From: UBA1858 sp045105615 | Lineage (GTDB): Bacteria; Pseudomonadota; Gammaproteobacteria; UBA4575 | NCBI GenBank assembly: GCA_045105615.1 | Contig: JBGCDS010000016.1 | Span: 1 to 23,628, forward strand | DNA length: 23,628 nucleotides | Reading direction: 5' to 3' | Shown here: piece after piece, positions 8,329 through 16,007 of the stretch | Numbering within the stretch: the first letter of the stretch is position 1 | Layout: every line of letters starts with the position of its first letter | Position numbers and translations under genes: made by a program | The notes under the pieces: generated by a model | The model's database searches: none | What the model was told of the DNA's origin: nothing | The model's input: the letters and a program-made list of their open reading frames with translations, nothing else

Positions 8329-8661
8329 TTAGTACAAAGATGTATGTAATTCTTCTAATGGGATCTCTGCAACTGGTGGCTGAAATTTCTCACATGACCA
8401 ACCCCAAGATTCTTGCTTCTGTATAAATTCATCTGCTTTAGCTTCACAAAACCCTACTTCAGATTCAGCAGTCCATAGTGTTTGCTCACCTTCACCTTTA
8501 TCGTATCTTACTTCGCAAGGGACAGGTTGCTGCTCATTTTGATATGAAATTTTGATAATTCTTTTATCACCATTATTATCACAAACATAATCTTCGCCAG
8601 CGATGACGCTAAATGATGCTGTTAAGAAAACGGCCAATAATATAGACAGTGTATTTTTCAT
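8329..8661 (-). CDS. Small exported four-cysteine protein, function unknown
   Basis: This 110-residue protein has a clear signal peptide (MKNTLSILLAVFLTASFSVIA, cleavage before GEDYVC). The mature part of about 89 residues has exactly four cysteines (27, 49, 72, 90), consistent with two disulfides in the periplasm, and ends in a hydrophilic tail. GAGGTGG lies about 9 nt upstream of the ATG, a good ribosome-binding site. I do not recognise the family. It appears monocistronic: a strong terminator follows it, and a near-perfect CRP-type palindrome lies 20 nt upstream of its start, so its expression probably responds to cAMP/CRP-family signalling. Confidence 0.8.
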   Translation of the reverse strand: MKNTLSILLAVFLTASFSVIAGEDYVCDNNGDKRIIKISYQNEQQPVPCEVRYDKGEGEQTLWTAESEVGFCEAKADEFIQKQESWGWSCEKFQPPVAEIPLEELHTSLY

Positions 8662-8679
8662 AATCCAACCACCTCAAAT

Positions 8680-8699
8680 AATGTGAATGAAATCACATT
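8680..8699. promoter_or_regulatory. CRP-family binding site (AATGTGA-N6-TCACATT)
   Basis: The core TGTGA-N6-TCACA at 8682-8697 matches the E. coli CRP consensus in all ten specified bases, and the palindrome extends two bases further on each side. It ends about 20 nt before the start codon of the small exported-protein gene. That is too close for normal class I or II activation of that gene, so repression or road-blocking is more likely if the start codon is right. Confidence 0.7.
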
Positions 8700-8780
8700 G
8701 TTGCGCTATTAAGCATTTGAGGATAGAAGCAAACTAACCGCTCATACAGTGAAAATTACACCTCAGACAGATTAGCCATG

Positions 8781-8812
8781 AATAAATAGCAGCAGTTAAG
8801 CCGCTATTTATT
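8781..8812. terminator. AT-rich hairpin downstream of GMC oxidoreductase gene
   Basis: A 10-bp inverted repeat (AATAAATAGC at 8781-8790 with GCTATTTATT at 8803-8812) encloses a 12-nt loop and lies 14 nt beyond the GMC stop codon. The stem is AT-rich and there is no T-run on the minus strand, so it may be a weak terminator or an mRNA 3'-end structure. Confidence 0.4.
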
Positions 8813-8826
8813 TTTCACTATTTATC

Positions 8827-10395
8827 TTATATGACTTTTTCAGTCATTTGTTTTGCAATGAAGTCGGCCTGTCTTATTGCTAATGTCACGATTGTTAAAG
8901 TAGGATTTTCTGCTGCCCCTGTTGTAAATTGACTTCCATCAGAAATAAACAAATTAGACACATCATGTGTCTGCCCATGCTTATTACATACACCATCAGC
9001 ATCTTTAGCACTCATACGGCATGTTCCTAAATTATGCGTAGAAGGATACGGCGGTACTAAGTAGTTCTTTTTAGCACCCGCAGCATCGTAAACAGCCGAA
9101 CCTTGTTTATAAGCATGTTCACGCATAGCAATATCATTAGGATGATCGTCAAAATTAACATTAGGTGTTGGCATGCCATATTGATCTTTATTCTCTGCAT
9201 GCAGACTAACCGCATTAGATTCTTGTGGCATGTCTTCACCTACTAACCACATACCCGCCATGTGACTATAGTCATCCATCTTCGATGCAAAACCTTTACC
9301 CCAGGCACCAGGATCCAAGAAAGCTGCCATAAACGGAAGACCCAACGCGAGCGTTTCCATTTCATAACCACCAAAAAAACCTCGTTTAGGATCATTATTA
9401 GATTCATCAGTAATGATTCCAGCCATCGTCGTGCCACGCCACATATGCACAGGTTCTTCAAATACCCCATAGACAGAACCAGTCATATGACGCATATAAT
9501 TTTTACCCACCTGCCCGGATGAGTTTGCTAATCCATTTGGACATTGAACACTTTCAGAGTTTAAAAGTAAGCGAGGCGTTTCAATTGAATTACCCGCCAC
9601 ACATACTGCACGCGCACTCTGCTTATGTTGATTGCCATCTGCATCGGCATAGATAACACCTGTTACTTTGCCTGATTTACCTTGAATTATTTTAAGCACA
9701 TGTGATTGCGGCCGAAGATCAAGCTTACCTGTTGCCTCTGCTTTAGGAATTTCAGCAACTAAGGTTGACCACTTAGCACCTGACTTACATCCTTGAAAAC
9801 AAAAACCAAGTTGCAAACAAGAAGCACGCCCATCACGCGGTTTACTATTAATTGCCATACGACCTGTATGACAATGCTTATAACCAAGTTTATCTGCACC
9901 GACATGCATTACTTTAAAGTTATTGTTCCCTGGCAAACCTGGAATGCCATTAGTACGCGTAACGCCCATTTTATCTTCAGCCTTTGCATAATAAGGTTCA
10001 AGATCCTTTAATGTAATTGGCCAATCTAGTAGGTTTGCCCCTTCAATATCACCGTACTCAGTTTTAACTCTAAATTCGTGATCTTGAATACGCAAGCTTG
10101 CACCTGCCCAATGTGCAGTTGACCCACCTACAGTTTTGCAAATCCATGCCGGCAGACCATTAAAATCTTTACCTACCCGCCAACTACCTGATGAACTACG
10201 AGAATCTAACCATGATATTTGTCCGAATGAAGACCATTCATCATTAACGAAGCTGTCATTTGTTTCGTGCTTACCTGCTTCTAATAAAACAACCTCTATG
10301 CCCTTTTGACATAATTCATTTGCAAGTGTGCCACCACCCGCGCCAGAACCAATAATTACCACAACGCTATCATCTTTTAAGTCATATTTAGCCAT
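8827..10395 (-). CDS. GMC-family FAD oxidoreductase (membrane dehydrogenase large subunit)
   Basis: The 522-residue flavoprotein has an N-terminal Rossmann ADP-binding motif VVVIIGSGAGGGTLANEL with Glu39 to grip the ribose. It also has the GMC substrate-domain block KTVGGSTAHWAGAS (88-100) and a C-terminal HNLGTCRM with His454 and ENPTLT with Asn497, the usual catalytic pair. It most resembles the large subunit of gluconate 2-dehydrogenase/sorbitol-type dehydrogenases, which oxidise sugars or polyols on the periplasmic side. It has no signal peptide. The gene starts 15 nt after a Tat-exported small-subunit gene and has a strong AAGGAGG site, so the folded flavoprotein probably leaves the cytoplasm bound to that subunit. 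The usual cytochrome c subunit is not in this window. The substrate is not determinable. Confidence 0.88.
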   Translation of the reverse strand: MAKYDLKDDSVVVIIGSGAGGGTLANELCQKGIEVVLLEAGKHETNDSFVNDEWSSFGQISWLDSRSSSGSWRVGKDFNGLPAWICKTVGGSTAHWAGASLRIQDHEFRVKTEYGDIEGANLLDWPITLKDLEPYYAKAEDKMGVTRTNGIPGLPGNNNFKVMHVGADKLGYKHCHTGRMAINSKPRDGRASCLQLGFCFQGCKSGAKWSTLVAEIPKAEATGKLDLRPQSHVLKIIQGKSGKVTGVIYADADGNQHKQSARAVCVAGNSIETPRLLLNSESVQCPNGLANSSGQVGKNYMRHMTGSVYGVFEEPVHMWRGTTMAGIITDESNNDPKRGFFGGYEMETLALGLPFMAAFLDPGAWGKGFASKMDDYSHMAGMWLVGEDMPQESNAVSLHAENKDQYGMPTPNVNFDDHPNDIAMREHAYKQGSAVYDAAGAKKNYLVPPYPSTHNLGTCRMSAKDADGVCNKHGQTHDVSNLFISDGSQFTTGAAENPTLTIVTLAIRQADFIAKQMTEKVI

Positions 10396-10410
10396 GATGT
10401 CTCCTCCTTA

Positions 10411-10977
10411 TTATAGTGATGAATATGCAGCAGGACTTGCAGCTGCAGGAGGATCAGGCAACCATTTCAAATCATCAAAGCCACGATTTAGGTAGCCGCC
10501 ATGTTTCCATGCGTCACCTTCGTAGCCAAAATGAGCCCAGGCCAATTCATTGTTATAGAGAGAAACGACAGCTGTGCCACGTATTTTTTCAAAAAATTCG
10601 CTACCAGCCATTTTTTCGATGATTGCAAACTGCTTATCAGAATTAGCAGCTAACCAATCTCCACCAGCGTCAGCATTAAGTAATGCAACACCATTATTCA
10701 ATAATGCTTCAACCGCTTCATCTTTTGCAGCGGCTGCATCTAGATCTTTAACCACGAATGAATAAACAGCATCATCCATAGTGTCATGAGGAAATATTTG
10801 TCGTGCTGCTTGTAGCAGTGCTTGAGCAGTTGTTTTATCTAGATTAGTTAACTCTAGTGCCCATGTTTGGCTAGGTGCCAACATTGCGAGAACTCCCGTA
10901 CTAGTCGCTAGTGTGCCGACCAATACATTACGACTTGATTTGAGAAAGTCGCGACGTGTTAGATCAAGATCCAACAT
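10411..10977 (-). CDS. Tat-exported gluconate 2-dehydrogenase subunit 3-like protein
   Basis: The 188-residue protein begins with a twin-arginine signal (LTRRDFLKSSRNVLVG, then a hydrophobic run to about residue 41, ALE). The mature part carries the subunit-3 features LLQAARQIFPHD and a C-terminal WAHFGYEGDAWKHGGYLNRGFDDLKWLPDPP. This small subunit partners the FAD-binding GMC subunit encoded immediately downstream and is the likely Tat carrier for the pair. GAGGAGG lies just upstream of the ATG, one of the strongest ribosome-binding sites in the window. It starts 52 nt after the glyoxalase-like gene on the same strand, so the three may form one operon. Confidence 0.85.
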   Translation of the reverse strand: MLDLDLTRRDFLKSSRNVLVGTLATSTGVLAMLAPSQTWALELTNLDKTTAQALLQAARQIFPHDTMDDAVYSFVVKDLDAAAAKDEAVEALLNNGVALLNADAGGDWLAANSDKQFAIIEKMAGSEFFEKIRGTAVVSLYNNELAWAHFGYEGDAWKHGGYLNRGFDDLKWLPDPPAAASPAAYSSL

Positions 10978-11029
10978 ATTTCCTCCTCTGCCTAATAGCA
11001 GTTAATTTATTATAATTATGCTTCCCTAG

Positions 11030-11425
11030 TTATGTATAAGCTCCATGTCTTTGTAATACTTCTATTTCATATCCATCAGGATCTTTTATAAAGAAAAACT
11101 TTGCAAGCAGCTTCCCGCCAGGACTAAATTCCACAATATCCTGTGGCTTTAAGCCTAATGCATTTATTCGCGCATGCTCTGAATCAAGATCATCTACACA
11201 TACGGCAATATGCCCATAACCATTGCCATGGGTATACGGTTCTTTTTGATCTTTATTTAGTGTTAGCTCTAATTCAAAATCGTTTTCATCATTACCGATA
11301 TACACCAACGCAAAATCATCGAAGTCCAAATAACGCTTTTGTTTAAGATTAAATGCCTGTTCGTAGAATTGTTTAGATCGCTCCACATCTAATACACGAA
11401 TCATTGAATGAATGACTTTCGCCAT
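11030..11425 (-). CDS. gloA: Glyoxalase I-like VOC metalloenzyme
   Basis: The 131-residue vicinal-oxygen-chelate protein aligns along its length with E. coli GloA. The four metal ligands are kept: His6, Glu53 (ELTLN), His72 (GYGHIAV) and Glu122 (DPDGYEIEVL). AAAAGGA lies about 5 nt before the ATG. Glyoxalase I isomerises the methylglyoxal-glutathione hemithioacetal to S-lactoylglutathione in the cytosol. Some VOC proteins with these ligands have other substrates, so the exact reaction is probable but not certain. Its position directly upstream of a sugar-type dehydrogenase pair suggests detoxification of reactive carbonyls formed with that metabolism, which is my inference. Confidence 0.85.
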   Translation of the reverse strand: MAKVIHSMIRVLDVERSKQFYEQAFNLKQKRYLDFDDFALVYIGNDENDFELELTLNKDQKEPYTHGNGYGHIAVCVDDLDSEHARINALGLKPQDIVEFSPGGKLLAKFFFIKDPDGYEIEVLQRHGAYT

Positions 11426-11469
11426 GACTGTCCTTTTATATTTGAATATCCAAATTTACCTTGCCTACG

Positions 11470-11513
11470 AGTATAGGAAGCTAACTCATCATGAGGTAGT
11501 AGCGGATTACTAC
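11470..11513 (-). promoter_or_regulatory. Candidate activator-dependent promoter of the glyoxalase/GMC genes
   Basis: On the minus strand a TATACT -10 (complement of 11470-11475) lacks a good -35. Instead a perfect inverted repeat GTAGTA-N6-TACTAC (11496-11513) overlaps the -35 position. Its centre, 11504.5, falls at -41.5 from the transcription start predicted from the -10 (11463), the position used by class II activators. The regulator is unknown. Confidence 0.45.
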
Positions 11514-11530
11514 GGATAATATTTATTAAT

Positions 11531-11544
11531 ACTTATTAATAAGT
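11531..11544. promoter_or_regulatory. 14-bp perfect palindrome ACTTATTAATAAGT
   Basis: This is a perfect AT-rich palindrome in the divergent spacer between the glyoxalase gene and the ribbon-helix-helix gene. A partial direct copy (TTATTAATA) lies immediately to its left. It is operator-like, but AT-rich palindromes also arise by chance. Confidence 0.3.
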
Positions 11545-11586
11545 GAATTGCTTATTTAGCTAAGTTATTTATGTTGTTGTTTATAC

Positions 11587-11615
11587 TTGAAGAAATTGCT
11601 CTATTCCTCTATAAA
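11587..11615 (+). promoter_or_regulatory. Sigma70-type promoter for the ribbon-helix-helix gene
   Basis: A TTGAAG -35 (11587-11592), a 17-nt spacer and a TATAAA -10 (11610-11615) sit about 50 nt upstream of the ATG at 11667. This would give a leader of about 45 nt. Confidence 0.55.
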
Positions 11616-11666
11616 TGAGCGTATACCAATCAAATAATAACCATTATAAATACAAGGTATAAGGCT

Positions 11667-11948
11667 ATGTGTAATGTATACACGGGAACACCACCCGATC
11701 GATATGAATGTGATAGTCGCTCTGTGCGTATACAGGGATGCGTGACAAGTATTCGCCTAGAAAACGAATTCTGGGAAATTTTAGATCAGATGGCGGCCGA
11801 AGAAGATCAGAGCACACCACAGTTTATTAATCTCCTATATGATGAAATTTTAGATACTCATAAAGAAGTTAGTAATTTCACATCATTCTTACGCGTTGCC
11901 TGCGCATTATATTTACACCGCAAAGGACAGACCACCAAAGTACATTAA
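11667..11948 (+). CDS. Ribbon-helix-helix domain protein
   Basis: This 93-residue protein has a ribbon-helix-helix core: the beta-strand CVTSIRLENEFW (residues 26-37) and helices in EILDQMAAEEDQSTPQFINLLYDEIL. A C-terminal block SNFTSFLRVACALYLH follows, characteristic of the RHH_4-type family. RHH proteins normally bind DNA as dimers, but the targets of this subgroup are unknown to me. AAGG precedes the ATG by about 9 nt, and a good promoter lies upstream. It ends 15 nt from the stop codon of convergent selO with no terminator hairpin between them. Autoregulation through the palindromes upstream is possible but unproven. Confidence 0.82.
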   Translation: MCNVYTGTPPDRYECDSRSVRIQGCVTSIRLENEFWEILDQMAAEEDQSTPQFINLLYDEILDTHKEVSNFTSFLRVACALYLHRKGQTTKVH

Positions 11949-11963
11949 ACAGCGCAATTACGT

Positions 11964-13424
11964 TTAAGTACCACAGAAAGTTTTATACGCACCGAATTCT
12001 TCTGGCGCAGGTTGCGAATATTCCTCTTTTCCTGCTTGCTGTTTATATGGTTGAGCTAACACAGTTAGTAGCATTTCAAATTTAGTGTAATCCTCATTTT
12101 TCATAGCCGCTTCAATCGCTTCTTCAACTTTATGATTACGAGGAATGTATAGAGGATTCACTTGATTCATTAACATAACACTGTCCTCAGAGTTTAATTC
12201 TTCATCCGTCAATCTCTCTTGCCAACGCACCAACCATTGCTCATAAGACATCACGTTTGCAAAATGTTTATGCGCGGCTTCCTTATCACCAGATAGAACA
12301 TTAGCCAGATCACGGAAAAATAATGTGTAGTCGACATGATATTCATGCATGAGTGCAAGCAGATCATTGACTAATTCCAAATCATTTTCTTGTGTATTTT
12401 TTATTCCCAGCTTATTGCACATACCTTGCAGCCAATGCTTGGAATATTTCTCTGGGAATTGATTGAGCACCTTAGTTGCTAATTCAACAGCTCGTTCTTG
12501 ATCAGAATCAATCAAGCTTAATAATGCTTCAGCTAATCGCGCCAAATTCCATTGTGCAATTGGTGGCTGATTTTGTAATGCATAACGACCCTGTTTATCA
12601 ATAGAGCTATATACAGCAGCAGGGTCATAACTATCTATAAATGCACAGGGACCATAATCAATTGTTTCCCCTGAAATAGTCATGTTATCTGTATTCATCA
12701 CGCCATGCACAAACCCAATTAACATCCATTTTGACACTAGCAATGCCTGTGCATCACACACCGCTTCTAATAAATCCAAATATGGATTATTTGATACTTT
12801 AAGTTCTGGGCAATGACGAACAATTGCATAATCAGCAAGCTGGCGTACCTTATCTACTTCACCACGCGAGGCAAAATATTGGAATGTGCCAATACGAAGG
12901 TGGCTTTGCGCTACTCGAGTAATGACAGCTCCCGGAATTGGCACCTCTCGCATGATTAGCTCACCCGTTGTCACTGCGGCCAATGCACGAGTAGTAGGCA
13001 CACCTAATGCATACATCGCTTCACTTAAGATGTATTCACGTAATACTGGGCCTATGCCCGCTTTGCCATCACCTCCACGAGAATATTTAGTGCGCCCAGA
13101 CCCTTTTAGCTGTATATCAAAACGACTACCTTTAACGTCGACAGTCTCACCTAACAACAAAGCACGACCATCACCCAGCTGTGGTGAAAATCCTCCAAAC
13201 TGATGTCCAGCATAGACCTGTGCTATTGGTGAAGCACCATCGGGAAATTCATTACCAGAAAATATAAGCGGGGCTTTCGTTAAACTATCTACATTAATTC
13301 CTAACTGCTCTGCTAATAAACTGTTAAATTTTATCAGTGTCGGCTTAGGGAAATTGGCTTGCGGGCAATCTGAATAGAATCCTTCCATTTGATTGGCATA
13401 GCTATTATCGAAATCAAATAACAT
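11964..13424 (-). CDS. selO: Protein adenylyltransferase SelO (YdiU family)
   Basis: The 486-residue protein is a full-length SelO. The N-terminal signature is SPIAQVYAGHQFGGFSPQLG (65-84), and the phosphate-binding lysine Lys107 lies in LKGSGRTKYSRGGDGKA. HGVMNTDNM (240-248, with Asn244) and the metal-binding Asp256 in DYGPCAF complete the pseudokinase active site. SelO flips ATP and transfers AMP to Ser/Thr/Tyr of target proteins, with a role in redox homeostasis. The C-terminal CGT (Cys484) and Cys260 beside the active site match the two cysteines reported to form a regulatory disulfide in E. coli SelO. It is convergent with the ribbon-helix-helix gene and divergent from the CBS gene. Confidence 0.95.
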   Translation of the reverse strand: MLFDFDNSYANQMEGFYSDCPQANFPKPTLIKFNSLLAEQLGINVDSLTKAPLIFSGNEFPDGASPIAQVYAGHQFGGFSPQLGDGRALLLGETVDVKGSRFDIQLKGSGRTKYSRGGDGKAGIGPVLREYILSEAMYALGVPTTRALAAVTTGELIMREVPIPGAVITRVAQSHLRIGTFQYFASRGEVDKVRQLADYAIVRHCPELKVSNNPYLDLLEAVCDAQALLVSKWMLIGFVHGVMNTDNMTISGETIDYGPCAFIDSYDPAAVYSSIDKQGRYALQNQPPIAQWNLARLAEALLSLIDSDQERAVELATKVLNQFPEKYSKHWLQGMCNKLGIKNTQENDLELVNDLLALMHEYHVDYTLFFRDLANVLSGDKEAAHKHFANVMSYEQWLVRWQERLTDEELNSEDSVMLMNQVNPLYIPRNHKVEEAIEAAMKNEDYTKFEMLLTVLAQPYKQQAGKEEYSQPAPEEFGAYKTFCGT

Positions 13425-13501
13425 TAATTTTTCATCTCTATTTAAAAGAATATTGAGCTACATCATTATAGCCGCAATTAACACGGCGATATAATGAACC
13501 T

Positions 13502-13903
13502 ATGAATATCGCAAATATTATGAGCAATCAAATTGTCACCGTGGAAATGGATGATTCATTAAGCGTTGTAAAAGACATCTTTGACCACACAAAATTTCAT
13601 CATTTATTAGTGATTGATAGCAATAAGTTAAGCGGCATCATTTCTGACAGAGATTTACTTAAAGCCATAAGTCCTAATATTGGTACGCTTGCTGAATCTT
13701 CTAATGATTTATGCAGTTTGAATAAAAAAGCTCATCAAATAATGACAAGAAATCCGGTAGCAATACATGAAGAAGCGACCATGAACGAAGCGATAATATT
13801 ATTTAACAAGCATAAACTATCTTGCTTTCCAGTGATTAACAAAAAACAAAACCCTGTAGGAATATTAAGTTGGCGAGATATTTTTAAATCACTAGAGAGT
13901 TAA
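13502..13903 (+). CDS. Two-CBS-domain protein
   Basis: The 133 residues consist of little more than two CBS domains. CBS1 (about 1-60) includes IMSNQIVTVEMDDSL and GIISDRDLLKAI; CBS2 (about 74-131) includes IMTRNPVAIHEEATMNEAI and PVGILSWRDIFKSL. Stand-alone CBS pairs bind adenine nucleotides and regulate partner proteins; the partner here is unknown. It starts 77 nt from divergent selO. Its last codons overlap the end of the convergent DUF1513 gene by 12 bp, so the transcripts must overlap or terminate inside coding sequence. Confidence 0.88.
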   Translation: MNIANIMSNQIVTVEMDDSLSVVKDIFDHTKFHHLLVIDSNKLSGIISDRDLLKAISPNIGTLAESSNDLCSLNKKAHQIMTRNPVAIHEEATMNEAIILFNKHKLSCFPVINKKQNPVGILSWRDIFKSLES

Positions 13904-14989
13904 CATATGGTTATCCCAACGCCATCCACGAGTCATATGATAGGGGTGACTTTGCAATTTATCTTTCACTACTAAAATTGCGCCAGTACCATCGCTAACT
14001 AAAAATTCTGACGGATTATCAGTCGAGCCACTAACACCACAGGCATCAGCTTGTTCATGTAGACCTAAGTACTGACCCTTTGCAGACCAATATGTGACCA
14101 ATCCACCACGCGGCGAAGAAACTGCAAATATTTTGCTGTCATTACTGAATGTCACACTTCCACAATAATTACGTAATCGCTTTTGAACATGATCAGGTGC
14201 TGTTAATGTTTTAATCTGCCTCTCACCCTGTTGAACCGCAATTAATGGTGGGTGCAAATAAGGATCACCTTGAGATTGCATGGCAATGGCAACCGTATCA
14301 TCTGCAGCTATATCAATATGCCGTATGCTCAACTGATTAAATTCTGTATTCAATTCATGCCTATGTAGCAGCTGTCCATTTGTGATATCAACATAGGCCA
14401 GATTAGGACGCATAGATTCAAGATTCAATTTTATCCTAGGTGAGTCAGGATGTGTTTGAATACCACCATTTGCAACAACTAAGGTTTTGCCATCAGAGAG
14501 CAGCTGTATTTCATGCGGGCCTATACCAAAACTTGGAAATTCACCCATACGCACATAGTTATCACGCACATCATATACACCAATCACTCCATTACCTGAC
14601 TCATATGCATTTTCACTACAAAGCAATAAAGAGCCATCATTGGTGAAAACACCGTGACCATAAAAATGGCGTTGGTTTGTTGCGCTTATTTTGTTAGACA
14701 CTTGCTGAGTATTTAAATCAACAATCCATACATAATTGCCAGGGCGACGTGCAAACACTGCAGCAAACTGTTTATCTTTAGACGCACATATTCCGTGTCC
14801 GCGCTGAGGAAGCTGTATATTCAATTCAGCTTCACCTTGCTGATTAATCATACTTAAAAAATGTTTGCCGCCGCGATCACTACGACAAGCAAGCGTTTTT
14901 TGCATCGCTGGCACTGCATATATTATCCTAGCATTTAATAAAGCTAACGCAGAACCGAACGCAAGAAATTGTCTACGATTAATCACCAT
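13892..14989 (-). CDS. DUF1513 beta-propeller protein, Tat-type signal (last gene of iron cluster)
   Basis: The 365-residue protein starts with an RR-type signal, INRRQFLAFGSALALLNARIIYA, so it is probably exported folded to the periplasm. The body has propeller-like repeats with DUF1513 hallmarks: GHGVFTNDGSLLLCSENAY, GIGPHEIQLLSDGKTLVVANGG, HPDSPRIKLNLESMRPNL and RHIDIA. The biochemical role is unknown. The family is repeatedly found beside imelysin and DUF1111 genes, and here its start overlaps the end of the second imelysin-like gene by 11 nt, indicating translational coupling. I infer a periplasmic accessory of iron acquisition. It is the final gene of the leftward cluster. Confidence 0.88.
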   Translation of the reverse strand: MVINRRQFLAFGSALALLNARIIYAVPAMQKTLACRSDRGGKHFLSMINQQGEAELNIQLPQRGHGICASKDKQFAAVFARRPGNYVWIVDLNTQQVSNKISATNQRHFYGHGVFTNDGSLLLCSENAYESGNGVIGVYDVRDNYVRMGEFPSFGIGPHEIQLLSDGKTLVVANGGIQTHPDSPRIKLNLESMRPNLAYVDITNGQLLHRHELNTEFNQLSIRHIDIAADDTVAIAMQSQGDPYLHPPLIAVQQGERQIKTLTAPDHVQKRLRNYCGSVTFSNDSKIFAVSSPRGGLVTYWSAKGQYLGLHEQADACGVSGSTDNPSEFLVSDGTGAILVVKDKLQSHPYHMTRGWRWDNHMLTL

Positions 14990-16007
14990 CTAAGCTATTA
15001 AATCCTAGCGAGATACCTAATGTATCAGCTAAATCATTAGCCATTAATTTTTTCAGTAGCGATAACTCTTGTCTCAATTGCTGAACCAATATACGTTGAT
15101 CTTCAATCGCCACAGCTTGCATCAGCGGCACGTCTATTTCTTCTAGCGTTTCCTGTGCTGCTTCAAATGCTTCTACGATATTTTGATGCAATGGATTACC
15201 CCGTAACTGCGGTGCAAATGAATATTGATAAAACTCATGACAAGCTTTCATATTAGCTAATATTGCATCTAATGCGCCTTCACTGCGCCAAGCCTCTGAA
15301 CGTTTGCCTCGTGCTTTATCTAAACTTGAACCTAATGGCAAATCAAGTTTTCTGGTAATTATCACTTCCAATTGAGTGTATAAAGTATTTATCAACTCCC
15401 CAGCTAACTCCACATCACTTCTATAGATGTAATTGTCCTTTCCAGGATTCTTAAACAATTCAACAAATGAATTTGAGTCTGTCGACCAATCATTATAAAT
15501 ATCAGTCGCCATTACATGTAAGTTATCTGTAATTTTTACAATCAAGACGCAATTAGTCTTAGCATTATCTTTTGAATCAACATAAAGCAATTGTTCAAGC
15601 GCACTAAACCCCTGTACAGCAACACTCTTTTTAGCAATATCAAAGCCTTTATCATGGATAACAGGATCATTAACTAAGTTATATAATTGCTTTCGCACTG
15701 TTCCTCGCTTATCAGGCCAAAACTCAAATCGTCGATCACGCGAAAATGCTAACACCGGTCCAAAACGAATGTGTTGCGCTGCTTGCCAAGCGAGAAATGC
15801 ATCTCTGCTTGCCTCTTTAAGAGAGTCTAAGTTAGCGCCGTTAGGATTTTCACAGTATTGATTAGCGACAGTCGTTAACTCCTTTGTCTGCTCAGCTAAA
15901 TTTTGATAAGTCGGTTGCAAATGCTTATCAATCATCATTTGCATATCATAAGCATGCGATTGACAACTCATCATTAAGATAAGCACTAGTAAAATATATT
16001 TAAACAT
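14979..16007 (-). CDS. Imelysin-like (peptidase M75) protein lacking the GxHxxE histidine
   Basis: This 342-residue exported protein begins MFKYILLVLILMMSCQSHA; cleavage after Ala19, or lipidation of Cys15 through a weak lipobox, are both possible. The imelysin fold is supported by AFLAWQAAQHIRFGP, an FEFWPDKRG block, VQGFSALEQLLYV and CHEFYQYSFAPQLRGNPLHQN. In imelysins the site is GxHxxE; here it is GFSALE (133-138), with Ser135 in place of His and Glu138 kept. This sequence type normally accompanies a canonical imelysin in the same cluster. It starts inside the stop codon of the DUF1111 gene (TAATG) and overlaps the DUF1513 gene. Its role is probably periplasmic iron or haem-protein handling, and no proteolysis is implied. 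Confidence 0.88.
   Translation of the reverse strand: MFKYILLVLILMMSCQSHAYDMQMMIDKHLQPTYQNLAEQTKELTTVANQYCENPNGANLDSLKEASRDAFLAWQAAQHIRFGPVLAFSRDRRFEFWPDKRGTVRKQLYNLVNDPVIHDKGFDIAKKSVAVQGFSALEQLLYVDSKDNAKTNCVLIVKITDNLHVMATDIYNDWSTDSNSFVELFKNPGKDNYIYRSDVELAGELINTLYTQLEVIITRKLDLPLGSSLDKARGKRSEAWRSEGALDAILANMKACHEFYQYSFAPQLRGNPLHQNIVEAFEAAQETLEEIDVPLMQAVAIEDQRILVQQLRQELSLLKKLMANDLADTLGISLGFNSLDGD

Noticed and set aside
9262..9522. Plus-strand open frame inside the GMC oxidoreductase gene
   Set aside because: It is antisense to a strongly supported enzyme gene and its translation shows no family features.
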